Assembly (NCBI RefSeq): GCF_030272615.1
Contig: NC_081412.1
Location: 478,365,657-478,429,656 of the forward strand
Direction of reading: 5' to 3'
Origin: Cryptomeria japonica
Lineage: Eukaryota > Streptophyta > Pinopsida > Cupressales > Cupressaceae
DNA length: 64,000 nucleotides
Shown: positions 21,236 through 33,741 of the stretch, piece by piece
Layout: every line of letters begins with the position of its first letter
How positions within the stretch are numbered: the first letter of the stretch is position 1
Translations under genes and position numbers: made by a program
The notes under the pieces: generated by a model
Told to the model about the DNA's origin: nothing
The model's database searches: none
Seen by the model: the letters and a program-made list of their open reading frames with translations, nothing else

Positions 21236-24200
21236 GTTTTCTAACATTTTCTATTTGAAGCACAACTTCTAGAATTTCCTTATAAAGTATTCATCAATTT
21301 TCACATTTGCACTCTCCTTATGTAGCATGTGCTACCAAAGACTCTGAAATGCTTGACCCTTGTAGATCTTCCTTTCCATAACTCATAGGATGTTTTATCA
21401 TTGTTTACCCTTATTTGTGCATGATTCATGATGTAAATTGTAGTGTGAACTATATCTTTCCAAAAAATGTTATCTACCTTTGATTCATTCAACATGGCTC
21501 TAGCTGCTAAAAACTATCTTATTATCCCATGTTTTTCACAAAAATCTTTAAATTCATTAGAATTGAATTATCCTCCCCTATCTGATCTAACACACTTGAT
21601 TTTAGAATTTGATTCATTCTCTACTAATTCTTTGAAATATTTTAACTTATTAAAAGCTTCAAACTTTTCTTTTAAAAAGGAAACCCAAGTCATTCTAGAG
21701 AAATCATCAATGAATAACATGAAATACCTTTCTCCCTGCATGCTTTTTGTTCTTATTGGACCATAAAGAATCTGTATGGATGAGTTCTAATAGTTTTCTT
21801 TCTTAGTTGTAATTTCTTGCAAATGATATTTGTGGGTTTTGAAATCTTTGGTATGTCTCTCATTACTCCCTTACGACTTATTTTGACCAAATTGTCAAAA
21901 ATTAAAGGGCCTAATCTCTTATCCCACAACCAACTCTCGTCCTCCTTAACCATGTAACAACTTTCACTATAAATCTCTTTAAGGATGTAAAGATTGTTTG
22001 ATGTTATATAAGCATTAGTCATTAGTTTTCCATCCTTTTTTTATTTCACATCCTTTAGGAAGAAATGACACGGTGTTCCCTTGATCACAAAGCTAACTTA
22101 CACTTAGCAAATTTTGTTTTAGCTCCTTTACATAAAGAATATTTTCATCTTTTGTTTTACCATGATCCAAACTAAGAGTCCCTTTTCCTTTTATTCTTTC
22201 TTTTAATTATCACCAAATCTAACTATTCCTTCATCTTCTGATTTAAGAGAAATGAATTTGCTCTTGTCACCTATCATATGTCTTGAATATCCACTATCAA
22301 CATACCACCTATCCTTTTTGTTTTGAGAATGTAGGGTTGTTTGCACAAACAAGGATTTTTCTTTTTATTTCTTTCTGTGCTTCTTCTTGTTCTAAGTCAT
22401 TATTGACTCTTCTTTCTTTTGATATGGAAATCTTTCTTATTTTTCCTTGGAGGTTCAACAAAGATTGTTTTGCAAAAGCGGGCCGTATGACCAAGATTGT
22501 TGCACTTGTAACACAATATCATAATCTATTAAGGGGAAAATAAATTATAATTCCTATGAGTGAAGCTAGAAAAATTCCTTGTATGACTCCTACAATTTAT
22601 TGTTTTGTGACCAAACTTATAACATGAGAAACAATATCCATTAAAATAATAATACATCCTAGGCATATATGGTTGTCTTTGATGAAGAGGCTTTTTCCAA
22701 TTGTCCTTTTTTTTTTCCTTTAAAGGTGGATTGGTTCTTTGTGAGATTGTGTCCTTTTTGACTTCCTCCTTATTGTTTTCCTTGGTTGAATTCATCAGAG
22801 CATTGATATAACTTCTTGGCTTGCCTTCAACTACTTCCATTGACAAATCCATATCCTTTGGACTTGTAGCTTCTGTTGAATGATCTTCCATAAAGCCAAG
22901 ACCAATTGTATTGAATGGAGGTATTTGTGAATTGATAAGTTTATCTAGTTTCTTGGTGCTTTTATCAAATTTTTAATTATTTTCTAACTCCTTTAAGGTG
23001 ACAATTTCTAACTCTAGATTGTCGCAGTCAACTTCCTTTGCTTTTAGCCGACCCTTCATTACTTCCTAAGTAAAATTTTGCTTCTTGTAATTAGATTTTC
23101 AGATTATCAATAGTCTTATTCGATCTTTCAAGGGTTTTAGAAACTTTTTGAAATTCCATCTTGTTCTTCCTCAAGATCATCTTCCTCTTCTTCAATGCAT
23201 ACCTCATTTGAATCTTCTTCTTCTTTATTTTTTCTTCCATTACCATAAAAATATTTCTCCTACATCATTACTAGAATAGTCATGATTACTTTCTATGATG
23301 ATTTGCTACCTTTCTTTGAATTAAAATTCTTCTTATCATTTTGGGAGTTCATCTTTTGGCTATGCTTGTAATTCTTCTTTCCTTTCTTCTTAGCATATGT
23401 TTCTTTTTTATTTTCACTACTATCACTATCATTTTCAAGATATTTGAAACCATAATGTCTGACTTTTCCACAATTGAATCATTTAAAAGGAAACTTTCCT
23501 TTATATTTTCCATTTCATTTTTTAAACTTTCTCGTGAATAGGCTTCTGCTTCATCTAACTCAGTAAATGAACTCTTGCTTGGTGTATATTTATTCTTTTT
23601 CCCTTGTTTGATGCTTTACAAGATACATCTTTTGTGATGGTTTATCTTCAATCCTCATTTCATAAGTAGTGAGGATCCCATGCAATTCATCATGATTTAA
23701 TTGATCTAGATCTTTCATTTCTTCAATTGTTGATACTTTGGAATCAAACTAAGCAATGGTAAGTATCATAAGATCTTTTGAATAATTACATCTTCTTCAA
23801 TATCTTCACCTAGTCCTTTGATAGCATTCACAGTCTCATCGACATGAAGTAGATAAGAGGCTATGTTTTCATCTTCTCTCATTTTAAGAGTTTCAAATTT
23901 TCTTCAATGAGTTTGTAACTTTTCCTTCTTTACTTTATCATCTCCTTCATATATGTTCAATTTATTTCATATTTCCTTTGCTGGCTTGCAGTGCATAAAT
24001 TTTGTGAATTCAAAATCTGCTAGCCCACATAAGATTGCATGTTTAGCTTTTGCATTTTTTTCACTTTTCTTCTTACTAGCTTCACCCATTGGAGGAGTTG
24101 AAGTAGGTGTGTAACCATCCACCACAGATTGCCAAAAATAAAAACCAAGAGTGTTTAAGTAGGCCTCCATTATAATGCTCCAAAAGGTGTAGTTTGTTCC

Positions 24201-24254
24201 ATCAAATAGTTGTGCCTTGTTTGAGGAGAAACTATTTCCTTCTACTCCATTCAT
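21236..24254 (-). pseudogene. gag-pol: Element E gag-protease-integrase, broken
   Basis: On the minus strand the ATG at 24254 opens MNGVEGNSF with FDGTNYTFWSIIMEAYL, the copia gag N-terminal signature, open to 23967. The UBN2-type capsid region follows with stops (KFETLKMREDENIASYLLHVDETV near 23830-23900). The zinc knuckle CFSCYKFGHKTINC (CX2CX4HX4C, all ligands present) lies near 22595-22640. The protease has WYVDSGYSRHM (about 22280-22315), catalytic DSG kept. The GAG-pre-integrase region (21753-22022) reads DKRLGPLIF where HKRLGHLNF would be usual, losing both histidines. Integrase remnants continue to 21301 (about 21495-21301: YIMNHAQIRVNNDKTSYELW). The 5-kb insertion interrupts it at 21236. 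Confidence 0.85.
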
Positions 24255-24308
24255 TTGTGTTCTTATGGATCTCCCTTCAAGTGGTTAGGATATGATCAAA
24301 GGAACTTT

Positions 24309-24320
24309 CTCTAATACCAA
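24309..24320 (-). promoter_or_regulatory. Element E primer-binding site
   Basis: On the minus strand TTGGTATTAGAG follows the 5' LTR end (24322). It resembles the Met-tRNA primer site TGGTATCAGAG with one C-to-T change. It lies 55 bp upstream of the gag ATG. Confidence 0.75.
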
Positions 24321-24321
24321 T

Positions 24322-24862
24322 TGAAGAGAACTCAAATATACGGAGAGGGGGGGGGTGAATCAGTATATTAAGAATTTAAATTTCTTCCACAACTTAACAA
24401 ATATAAATCTTATTCAATATATATACAAGATAGACAAATAAGAACACTAAGACACAAATTTTATGTGGAAACCTCAATGGGAAAAACCACAACAATAAAT
24501 CTTTATAAAAACTATATCTCTTTTACAAATTTACTAGGCAACAACCTACAAGAGGCACCAACCCCTAACTTTATTTGTTAGCACCAACCTACTAGAAGTG
24601 TCAACTCCCACTATTGAATGTAGGCACCAACCTATAAGATATGAAGAACCAACTTCATAGAGATGAAGCACTAACTTCACAGAGATGAAGCACCAACTTC
24701 ACCCAAAATGAGTCACCGACCTCTATTCAAAATTCTTCTATGAAATGCTTCTCAAATCTGCTATATGATGACAAAATTTTCTTCTTATCAATATCTTATA
24801 TATTCCTTCTCATATTTGATAAAATATATTCATTTACAGCCCTCTAAAAGTCAAGTGTGTAT
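24322..24862 (-). repeat. Element E 5' LTR, truncated
   Basis: It aligns with 8201-8712 of the 3' LTR, with shared blocks 'caatatatatacaagatagacaaataagaacactaagacac' and 'gtaggcaccaacc'. Alignment stops near 24862 at the edge of the LARD-like element, so about 900 bp of LTR is missing. It has three copies of the gatgaagcaccaacttcac unit (about 24642-24705), against two in the 3' LTR. Confidence 0.78.
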
Positions 24863-24864
24863 AC

Positions 24865-27800
24865 TTAGGCAAAAGATTCATAGCATATAATTAGTCAACC
24901 ACAAAACTAAAATGCTATAAAAATATTACTAACACATTAAATAAAGGAAATGAAGATGAAATACTAAAATCAAGATGCAAACCAAAAGCATTGTATTTTC
25001 TTCATTGCTCCTCCATTGTTCTTCTTTCTCCTTCAAATTTGACATTGATCTCACCCACAAATGCAAGTGTATTTGAAATCAAGATGATAAGATGATAAAA
25101 TGATTTATACAACATAAGGATACTCGAAATGTGGTTGTTTTGAAAATGAGCAATGAGAGCTCAATTTATAGAAAAGAGGATTTTGAATCAACGGACGAGA
25201 TTAATCTAAAGACGGGAAGAATCAACAGATGGGATCAAACACATAGCAAAGTTTCCATTTGGAGACAGAAAAAGTGGAAGAAATCCGGAATCAAATCGAG
25301 GAAGATAATATGGGGATTTAATAAATAAATAAATTGATTATCCTCATATTTTTCCAAATTGGCGGGTTGAAAAGATAAATATGGGATAATTAATAAATAA
25401 AATTTATAAATTATCTGCATATGAGAATATAAATATGATAAATTAATAAATTTAAATTTATTAATTTACTATTCATATTTAAGAATTAGTTAATCAAATA
25501 AATTGAATTTATTTGAGTATTGAGAGGAAATATTAGAATAAGGGACAAATAATTAATTTATTATTGTCCTAGGACGCATGATGAAAATTAATGGCCTACC
25601 TAGAATTAGGTGTCTACATTTTTCCCCTCTTTGAGACAATGGGATTTTGAGTGTTGTTTCAAAGAAAAATTTGAGAAATCATGCCCCAGTAGATGACAGG
25701 ATGAAGGTAAGATGCCCCCTCGAGAGATGGTCTATGTATGAAAAAAATGAATGATCTCTTGAAAGAAGAGAAGAATGTTAAATGAAAGAGAAAATGTGAT
25801 GAAAGAGAAAAATGTTAGTAAGAAGTGAAGAATGTTAATTGATTGTAGAAAAAGGGTTGATTGATTTCAAATGAAGAAACTCTTGAGTGATCAAATAGAA
25901 TAGATAGCATGATAATGATTGATTTGATGAATAGATAGAATGATTGATGGGATAGAAGAAATGTTAGCTAGAATAAATGCAAATGAGAGGTGAAGAATAA
26001 TTAGTGTGAGGAAATCTTGCTTTCACAAATGCAAAGTGTAGGTGAAAGCCTTTATTTAATATGGAAAAATGGATGTGGTGCAACATGACACTGAAAGCCA
26101 GGGCGATAATGCAGTCCCTTTTGCATAAAATAGACATGTTGCAAACAAGGAATGGTTCAACCATCCTAATACATTATGTGTGTCAAAGGTCGAGGTATGT
26201 GTGACAGCCACAAGGGGAACATGTCAACACAAACACCCAAGACATACTTGCTCCGGAATTTTATGAAACACCCCACGAACAAAAAGACAAATAAAACTGA
26301 TCATGAACCATTCTGACCACTCTAAATCACTCAGTGACATCCTTGAATAGCATAGGAACATGATAAAAAATAAATCAATGAAAAATAAGATTCACAAATC
26401 CAAACAAGTGAAACAACCATTCTGATCTTGTTGTCAAAGTTGATAATGTTTTTGTGATAGGACAATCATGTTGCCTGGTTTCGGGGAATGTAGTACCTCA
26501 TCTAAGACAGGACATAGTCTGGTTTCGAGTATACCACACCATGTATAAGACCCATGATAATGTTGACAAATGACCGATGATGTTAATATTGTTTATTGAT
26601 GTGACAATTTCGACCAGTTTAAAAGTTTTCTTGGTTGAATAGTTCATCTGTTGATACATGATTTCGTTAAGCACGTTGTTTAATGTGTTTTTGTCTACTA
26701 CTCAAATGTCTATGTACAAGAGGGACAGTTTATTGGCAAAATGAAAATGATTGTTTTTGGATTTTTGTTGTTTTGAAATTTTTAGGGATTTTAAACTTTT
26801 TGATTTTTTTGTGCTTTTTTAAGGACATTTTATGATTTTTTTCTTTACATTATTTCAAGACATTTAAAAAATATTTTTGGATTATTTCAAGACAATTTTG
26901 AATGTTTTTGGATTATTTCAAGATATTTGGTAATATTTTTTGTGATTTTTTTCAAGACTTTATTTGATTTTTATTTATTTTTACTGATTTTGCCCCCAGT
27001 GTCTAGCAAGGCAAGGAATATGACAAATAAATAAATAAGCTTGCTGAAATGATGGTGGATAGAGGGAAGATAGAGGCCATTTATGATGGAGATAGAGTGG
27101 ATTCAATTTCGAAGGACTATCGTATGATGGGATAAGGGACTGGGTATGAAAATGTAAAGCAAATGGCACAACATGAGGGACATGTCAAGAGGTTTTGAAA
27201 CCATGTTTTTGCACATTATGTCCTTATATCAGATCAAGATCAAGGGATGAAAAAGAATGGATAGTGATAGGATATGAATATGATAAGCAAGATCAAATAT
27301 GGATAAGGGATATGGACTGAAGGTTGCGATAGGATAAGGGATAGTGACACAAATTTGCAATAAGTCAAGGAGTATGGACAAAAGGTTGTAATAAGCCAAT
27401 GGATAAAAACCAAAAGTTGTGATAGACTGAAAGCTACGAACAAGATGCATGACGTTCATGAAGATCCTCAGCCTTGTCAAGATCAAAGGTGGAAAAGGGG
27501 AATATGGACATGAGGCATAATGTAAAATGGAGGGTACGATAGACAATAGGTTATGATAGGATAATAGAGTAATGCAGGGCAATAGGATATGACAAAATGG
27601 ACGAATCTTGTCCCCAAATATGGTATGCAAGAAGTTCATGGATTATGCATGAGACCTGTTTGCCAAGTTTTCATCATGGTACTTGCCCAAAGCACCCGTT
27701 TGTCAGGTTTTCACCAATGGATGAATTATTTTTCTTTACTCTTTTTCCTTTTCTCTTTTTTTTCATTATCTTTTTTTTTCAATTTTTTTTTTCATTTTTG

Positions 27801-28563
27801 ACTTTTTAGCATGAAATAGACACATAATAGGGGATGGAAAAACATACACGAAACCATGTAAAGTCAGGCAAATTCACAACAAGGTCATAAAACAAAAAAT
27901 AAATGATATAAATAAACAATCAAACCTTCCAAGCTCCTTTGATGAAGGCCTTGTTGCTCCTTCTTTCTTCTCTAATTATGCTGGTATGTTGGCTCAATCC
28001 ATTCTGCAACTCATATGAGGCAAGGGAAAAAGTGTGATAGATGAGAATACTTGAAGATTTGAAAGTATATGAACTCAAGAGAATGATAGCATAGATGTAA
28101 ACTCCTAAGATGTCCAAATGAGGAGACAAGAGCCCAATTTATAGACTTTGAAATCCCATTGAACAGACAAGATCAACTCAATTCGATGGGTGTGATTTCA
28201 TGCAAGGATGAGTTAAAAAAGATATTTCCATTAGAAGTGAAGAGAAAAAGGCATTAAATCAAAAAGAAAATGGAAAGTTTCATTTGCACTCCAAATATTC
28301 CATTTAAACTCAACACAAACTATGACAAATGGAGAGAAAAGGGGAGGGGAGAAAATGAGGTGGAATTAATAATTTAAAATTATTAATTCCACTCATAACT
28401 CAAATTAACCAATTAATAAATAAAAATATTAATTATGACATGGACAAAGAGGGTGAATAAATAAATATAAATTTATTTATTCAAAAAGGGACATGTTAAC
28501 AAAAGAGTTGAATAATTATTTAATTAATCAACCTAGGGGAAGTAATTTAAGATATGACCTAAG
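24865..28563 (-). mobile_element. LARD-like non-coding LTR element, copy A
   Basis: On the minus strand a 3' LTR starts TGTAGACACCTAATTC at 25617 and runs to about 24865. Immediately upstream is a purine tract, AAAGAGGGGAAAAA (25618-25631). The LTR has a TATA box (minus TATAAATT, 25163-25170). Two kilobases of non-coding DNA follow on the right. At 27900-28563 lies another LTR-like block with the same architecture (TATAAATTGGGCTC near 28135-28143, ending in an AGAAAGAAGGAGCAA block) but strongly diverged, perhaps a 5' LTR of a related subfamily. No gag or pol motif was seen. The part 24865 to about 27335 is repeated at 59545-62089. The boundary with element E's LTR at about 24863 is approximate. 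Confidence 0.6.
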
Positions 28564-28611
28564 CATTATCATAGTTTAAATATTTTACATGCTCAAACAT
28601 GGTATCAAAAC
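28564..28611 (+). promoter_or_regulatory. Element D 5' LTR remnant and primer-binding site
   Basis: The block attatcatagtttaaatat to ctcaaaca (28565-28599) matches 34201-34235. TGGTATCAAAAC (28600-28611) follows and resembles the Met-tRNA primer site. About 740 bp of AT-rich leader separates it from gag. Confidence 0.65.
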
Positions 28612-29355
28612 CAATTTAAACTGTGATAATTTTTTTTTAAAGAATAACCTAATATTTGATCATTGTGGAGGAAAAGAGATAAATGATAATTTCACATTGA
28701 TGATTATTACAGGAAAAAGATATAAAGGAGAATTTAACATCTGATAATTGTTGTAGGAAAAGATATAATGATTACTATTAAAATTTAATCAACTATTTAA
28801 ATCTAACCTACATTTTAGAATTCTTTCTATGTGACTTAAATGAAAAAAATTAAAAATAAATATATAACCAAAAAATTAGATTCAAACTATTTTGTAAGGT
28901 TATTAAAACTATAGAAGTTAATAGTTTGGAGATAATAAATAGCACAAACATAGAATACGATTTACTCACTATAAAATTAAATATTATTTTCATCTCTTTT
29001 ACTCTAGATTTTCACTATAAAGTTAAAGTTCTTTTTGTTTTTTTTTTCACTACAAAATTAAAGTTTTTTATGTTGCTTATTCTTTATTCACCATGAAGTT
29101 AAAAACCTTCCTTTTACTTGGAGAAATTTATTTCTTCTCTTATTAAAAAGGTTAAAATTTGCATATATAATATTAAAATTGTTAGCTTTTATTTTTTTTA
29201 ATTATTTTCATATATACTTTATTCATTTATCTCATAAATATTTCTAATATCAGACAATTATCACAAAAAGAAAGAAGGGGTAATTTTTTAAAATAAGGCA
29301 CTAATATATTTTTTATCAAAACTTCTCCTAGGTTATTTTATTACAAATTCTTCAA

Positions 29356-30300
29356 ATGGGCTCACATATCTTCACAATTGATAAAGCTCACATGTTGTGT
29401 GGATATAATTACTCTGTATGGAAGATTCAAATAAAAGCAAAATTCATGGCCTGGAAGTTATGGGGCATTGTGCATGGTAAGGAAAAACAACCTACAATTA
29501 GAAATGTTAACCCTAATCTTGTAAGTTCTTTAATAATAGATCACAAGAAGCATTGTCAATTTTATTAATAAGTGTAGGAGATGATTTTTTATTACACATT
29601 GGGAACATAGAATCACCTTCTGAAGCTTGGAAATTATTAAAATCTATGCATGAAGGATCTAGGCTTTCAAAAATAATTATATTAATTTTAGAATTATTTA
29701 CAACTCTCATGAAAGGGGATGAAAAAGTAATAAACTATCTTTTCAAGATAAAAAAATATTAAATCTCAATTGGATGGATGCAAATGTGATCTAATAAAAG
29801 ATAAACTTTCGTACTTTATAATACAAATCAACATCCATGAAAGATTTAGAAATTTTATTTCCATTTTAAACTCTACGTATCAAAATGAAGATGATCTTCC
29901 TAATTTATCAACACTCTCTTTTCTTCTTATTCAATAAGAACATGTAATGTTAAACTTTGATTCTAAAGAGAAAGCCTTATAAGCTCTTTTATGTCAAGAA
30001 AAAAAATAACAAATCATATACACATCATAACAAAAATAAAGATAATATCTCCAAATCATTTCACCATTCTAAAAATTCTCAAATTATTAGCAAAACCAAC
30101 CAATTAAATTTTTTTCATTGTGGTAAACCAAGCCACTATGAAAATTTTTGTTTTTTAAATAAAAATAGATTTCATAACAATCAAAATAAAAATAGATTTC
30201 ATAACAATCAAAATAAAAGTAGATTTCATAACAAAAATAGATCTCATAAAAATCAAAATTATAAACCTAACACAAATCAAAATCAAAATGAGAATATTGC
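29356..30300 (+). pseudogene. gag: Element D gag, broken
   Basis: The ATG at 29356 opens MGSHIFTIDKAHMLCGYNYSVWK, a copia gag N-terminus. The frame changes near 29560 (IGNIESPSEAWKLLKSMHEG, 29553-29762) and again before 29957. The zinc knuckle near 30110-30155 reads FHCGKPSHYENFC: the first cysteine of CX2C is replaced (F for C), the remaining CX4HX4C being present. It is followed by an Asn/Lys-rich stretch of near-identical repeats (RFHNNQNKN type, about 30160-30250) encoded by a 27-bp tandem unit. Confidence 0.83.
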
Positions 30301-33300
30301 ACTTTATACTTCCTTATCTGCATCAACTAATGATGAATGGATTCTTGATAGTGGAGCATCTAGACATATGACATACATGTATGATGTTTTATTCGATGTA
30401 GAACCTTGTAATGAAAATATATATCTAGGAGATAATTCAGTAATTAAAGCTAAAGGAATGGGTAAATTTAAAAAATTTAATGATACCATTGGATATGCAT
30501 TATTTGTTCCAAATTTAAGGAAAAATTGCTATCTTGTTCTCAACTTACCCAAGATAATTTTAAAATTTCTCCTACAAAAGATAAATGGTACATTAAAAAT
30601 CAAACTAAAACCATTGTTGCAGAGGTATTCAAAAAGATGGACTTTTTATTTTTAATAATACTTCAAAAGAAAATTGCTTATCTACACAAATAAAAAATGA
30701 AACACAATTATGGCATGAAAGATTAGGACATCTTAATATTAGGAGCTTAAATGAAATGTCTCGTCATAATCTTGTAATTGGATTACCAAAAATTGAAAAT
30801 AAATTAGAAGCTTGTAAAGGTTGTCTCTTAGGTAAACAACATATACAACCCTTTGATAAGAATCATAATCAAATGCAATATAAAACCCTAGAATTACTTC
30901 ATAGTGATCTAATGGGGTGATTTCAAGTTCCTTCTCTTAAGGGGTCCCTCTATGCCCTTACATTTATCGATGATTATTCTAGAATGATTTGGGGATATTA
31001 CTTAAAAATAAAGATGAAGTTCTCTCTAAATTTAAAGAATTTAAAACTCTAGCTGAAAATCAATCTAATTACAAAATTTAAATTCTTAGAACAGATAATG
31101 GAACAAAATACATTAATAGAGACTTTGAAATTTTTTGTGTAATATGTGGGATACAAAGACAACTAACATGTCCTTATTCTCCCCCAAAAAATGGGGTTGC
31201 TGAAAGAAAAAATCGAACCATCTTAGAAATGGTTAGATCTATGTTGCACTCTTCTAATACACTAAAATTTCTTTGGGATGAAGCTATGAATATAGCTATA
31301 TATATTTTAAATAGAGTTCCTACAAAATCTTTACATCTTTCAACTCCCTTAGAAAAATGGTCAAATCAAAAACCTAATATCTCTCATCTTAGAATATTTG
31401 GGAGTCTTACATATATTCACATCCCTAAACAAAAGAGACAAAAACTTGACTCCACGTCTACTCAATGTATATTTGTTAAGTATGGAATAAATACAAAAGG
31501 AGTTAGACTTTATGATACCGCAAAGAGAGATATTATTCTAAGTCAAAATATTCACATCTTAGAATCCCCCTTACCTAACTCAATTAACAATATTGTTGAA
31601 ACATCAAATTATGAAGAAAATAATCAATCAACCTTGAATGATAATCTTTTACAACCTTCTAAAAGACCTAAGTGGGTTCAATCCTTAATTCAAGATTCAA
31701 ATGTACAACCTTCTCTTCCTAAAATGACTAGAAGTCAACACACTTATTTTTCCTTAATGACACTATATGAAATTGAACCCCAAAAATTTGAAGAAGCCAA
31801 TGAAACCAAAATTGGAAAAATATCATGCAAATAGAATATGATGCTCCCATTAAAAATAAAACATGGGAACTTGTTCCATCACCCCATAATCATAATATTA
31901 TTAATTATCGTTGGATTTATAAAATAAAATATGATCCTCAAGGATATAGTGATAAATATAAAGCAAGATTAGTGGCCAAAGGTTTTTCTCAACGACAGGG
32001 CATAAATTATAATGAAACATTTTCACTAGTAGCCAAAATGGGCACTATTTGTTTACTTCTTGCACTACCTACTCAAAATGGATGGGAAATTCACCAAATG
32101 GATGTTAAAAATGCATTCTTGAATGGATATTTGCAAGAAGAAATATATATATGCATCAACCTCAAGGATTTGTACAAAAAAATAAAGAGAGCTATGTATG
32201 TAAACTCAAAAAATCCATTTATGGACTCAAACAAGCTCCTCGAGCATGGTATTTTAAATTAAGAAACTTCTTTCAAAATTTAGGTTTTTGTAGTTGTAAA
32301 TCTAACAATGATTTATTTTTTAAATTTGAAAATAATCATATAGTTATTATTGTAGTATATGTAGATGACTTACTCATTGCAAGAAGTCTCTCATCATTAA
32401 TACTAAAATGTAAACAAAAACTAAGTCTTACCTTTGAAATGACTGATTTAGGAGTTCGTCATTTATTAGGAATGTCCATTTTTCAAGATCATCATTCAAT
32501 CATTATATCTCAAGCAAAATATGCCCAAAACTTAATTTTAAAGTTATATATGTCTGATTACAAACCATCTATTACCCCTATTGAAACTAGTATCAAACTT
32601 GAAGCTCATCCTCCTTGTGAAAACTTTGACTCCACTCTTTATCGATAATTATTTGGGAGCCTAATTTATTTAACTATCTCTCGGCTTGCTATTTCCTATG
32701 CAGTTGGTGTTGCATCTCAATTTATGGAAGAACCTTATGTTCAACATTGGAAAATGGCAAAACGTATTTTAAGATATATCAAAGGAACCATTAACTTTGA
32801 TCTTTATTATTCTCATACTAAAAATGCACATATATAGGGATATTGTGATTTTGATTTTGCAGGGGATTCCATAGATCAAAAATCCACTTCTGGATATGTG
32901 TTTAAGCTTGGAATAGGTCCAATCACATGGAGTTCTAAAAAACAATTAACTATAGCACTATCATCTACATAAGTTGAATATCAAAGTGCCTTTGAAGCAT
33001 CTAAAGAAGCTATCTAGTTAAACCAACTTCTAAGAGAAATTAAAATGGAATCCAGTCCTAGCACCACACTCTTATGTAATAATCAAAGTTGTATTGCACT
33101 TGCTAAGAATCTTGTTTGTCATCAAAGATCTAAACATATTGAAATTCAAGATCACTTCATACGTGAGAAATTATTAAATGGAGATATTTATCTTCAATAT
33201 TGCCAAATTGAAGATCAAGTTGTAGACATTTTTACAAAGCCATTATGTAGTGCAAAATTATCCAAATTCAGATCAATGCTTGGCCTCAAGGAGCTTCCTT

Positions 33301-33335
33301 TGAGGGGGAGTGTACATGGCAATGTCACCTCCTAA
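30301..33335 (+). pseudogene. pol: Element D pol: protease-integrase-RT-RNase H, broken
   Basis: The protease has DEWILDSGASRHMTYMYD (30328-30381), catalytic DSG intact. The GAG-pre-integrase segment LWHERLGHLNIRSL lies near 30708-30750 with both histidines kept, ending CKGCLLGKQ. The integrase core (30890-31420) shows FIDDYSRMIWG, RTDNG and NGVAERKNR, so the D, D and E positions are all readable though in different frames. An open stretch 31229-31834 covers the integrase end. RT (31825-32650) includes YRWIYKIKYDPQG, QMDVKNAFLNG, YGLKQAPRAWY and an intact YVDDLL box near 32356. RNase H (about 32650-33300) has YCDFDFAGDS and ends VVDIFTKPLCSAKL. At least six frameshifts or stops are present. 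Confidence 0.9.
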
Positions 33336-33741
33336 TGGATAGATCCCATATGTAATATGCATAAGTACTACAGGAAGCTTGTAAAATCTTCTCTCTATAA
33401 ATCTTCCACTTGTATTAAGACCTGTGGGCACATTGTATTAAGACCTACGGGAATATTGTACAAAGTCCTACGGGAACTATGAACCTAGGGAGAGGTTGAT
33501 TTGAGGAGGCTCGGGACTCCAGCAAAAATCTTATAAGACCTTTTTAGATAGCATCTATTCAGAACATTGTGATTAAAATTATGACAAAATGACCTTCATG
33601 TAGTTTGGAATGCATGATTTTGATTTTGGCATATATTTGTGTCCCTTTTTATCCTTGTCAAGAAGACCTATGTCATTGGGGCACTTCATGTTTTTATTTT
33701 AAAGAAATTGATAGGATTTGTCCCCTATTAATATTAAGGAG
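33336..33741 (+). other. Element D 3' untranslated region with short tandem repeat
   Basis: No gene. Three degenerate units of about 24 bp (ttgtattaagacctacgggaatat type) lie at 33410-33480. A TATA-like ctctataaatc lies near 33392. The stretch could alternatively be part of an unrelated small LTR; no matching partner was found upstream. Confidence 0.45.

Larger units (their letters stand above)
8201..24862 (-). mobile_element. Element E: minus-strand Ty1/copia (Sirevirus-like), split by two insertions
   Basis: Reading right to left: 5' LTR fragment (24862-24322), primer site, gag, zinc knuckle, protease, integrase (24254-21236), a 5.0-kb insertion, the pol C-terminus (16191-16062), two polypurine tracts split from the pol end by TE2, and 3' LTR (9657-8201). 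Continuity across the 5-kb insertion is shown by its perfect TTCTT duplication: joining the flanks restores an open Glu-rich linker. Continuity across TE2 is shown by the GTTAA/TTTAA duplication. Most of RT and RNase H is missing, so E was internally deleted. Domain order (integrase before RT) defines copia; repeated polypurine tracts suggest Sirevirus. The 5' LTR stops at the LARD-like element, so its outer target duplication is lost. Confidence 0.8.

Noticed and set aside
27589-27809. Two overlapping 70-codon open frames ending in Phe/Leu-rich, membrane-like sequence
   Set aside because: The hydrophobic tail is coded by poly-T tracts; the frames are shifted versions of each other and lie in a non-coding LARD-like element.
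30155-30260. Short regular repeats resembling a CRISPR array
   Set aside because: The repeats are contiguous without unique spacers, lie in frame inside a copia gag, and the DNA is plant-like.
33410-33480. Three 24-bp repeats considered as an array of functional sites
   Set aside because: Degenerate short tandem units in a 3' untranslated or LTR-like region with no sign of function.
33312-33566. A short LTR starting TGTACATGG directly after element D pol
   Set aside because: No matching 5' copy exists upstream, whereas the LTR at 33742-34235 shares its end with the remnant before the primer site.
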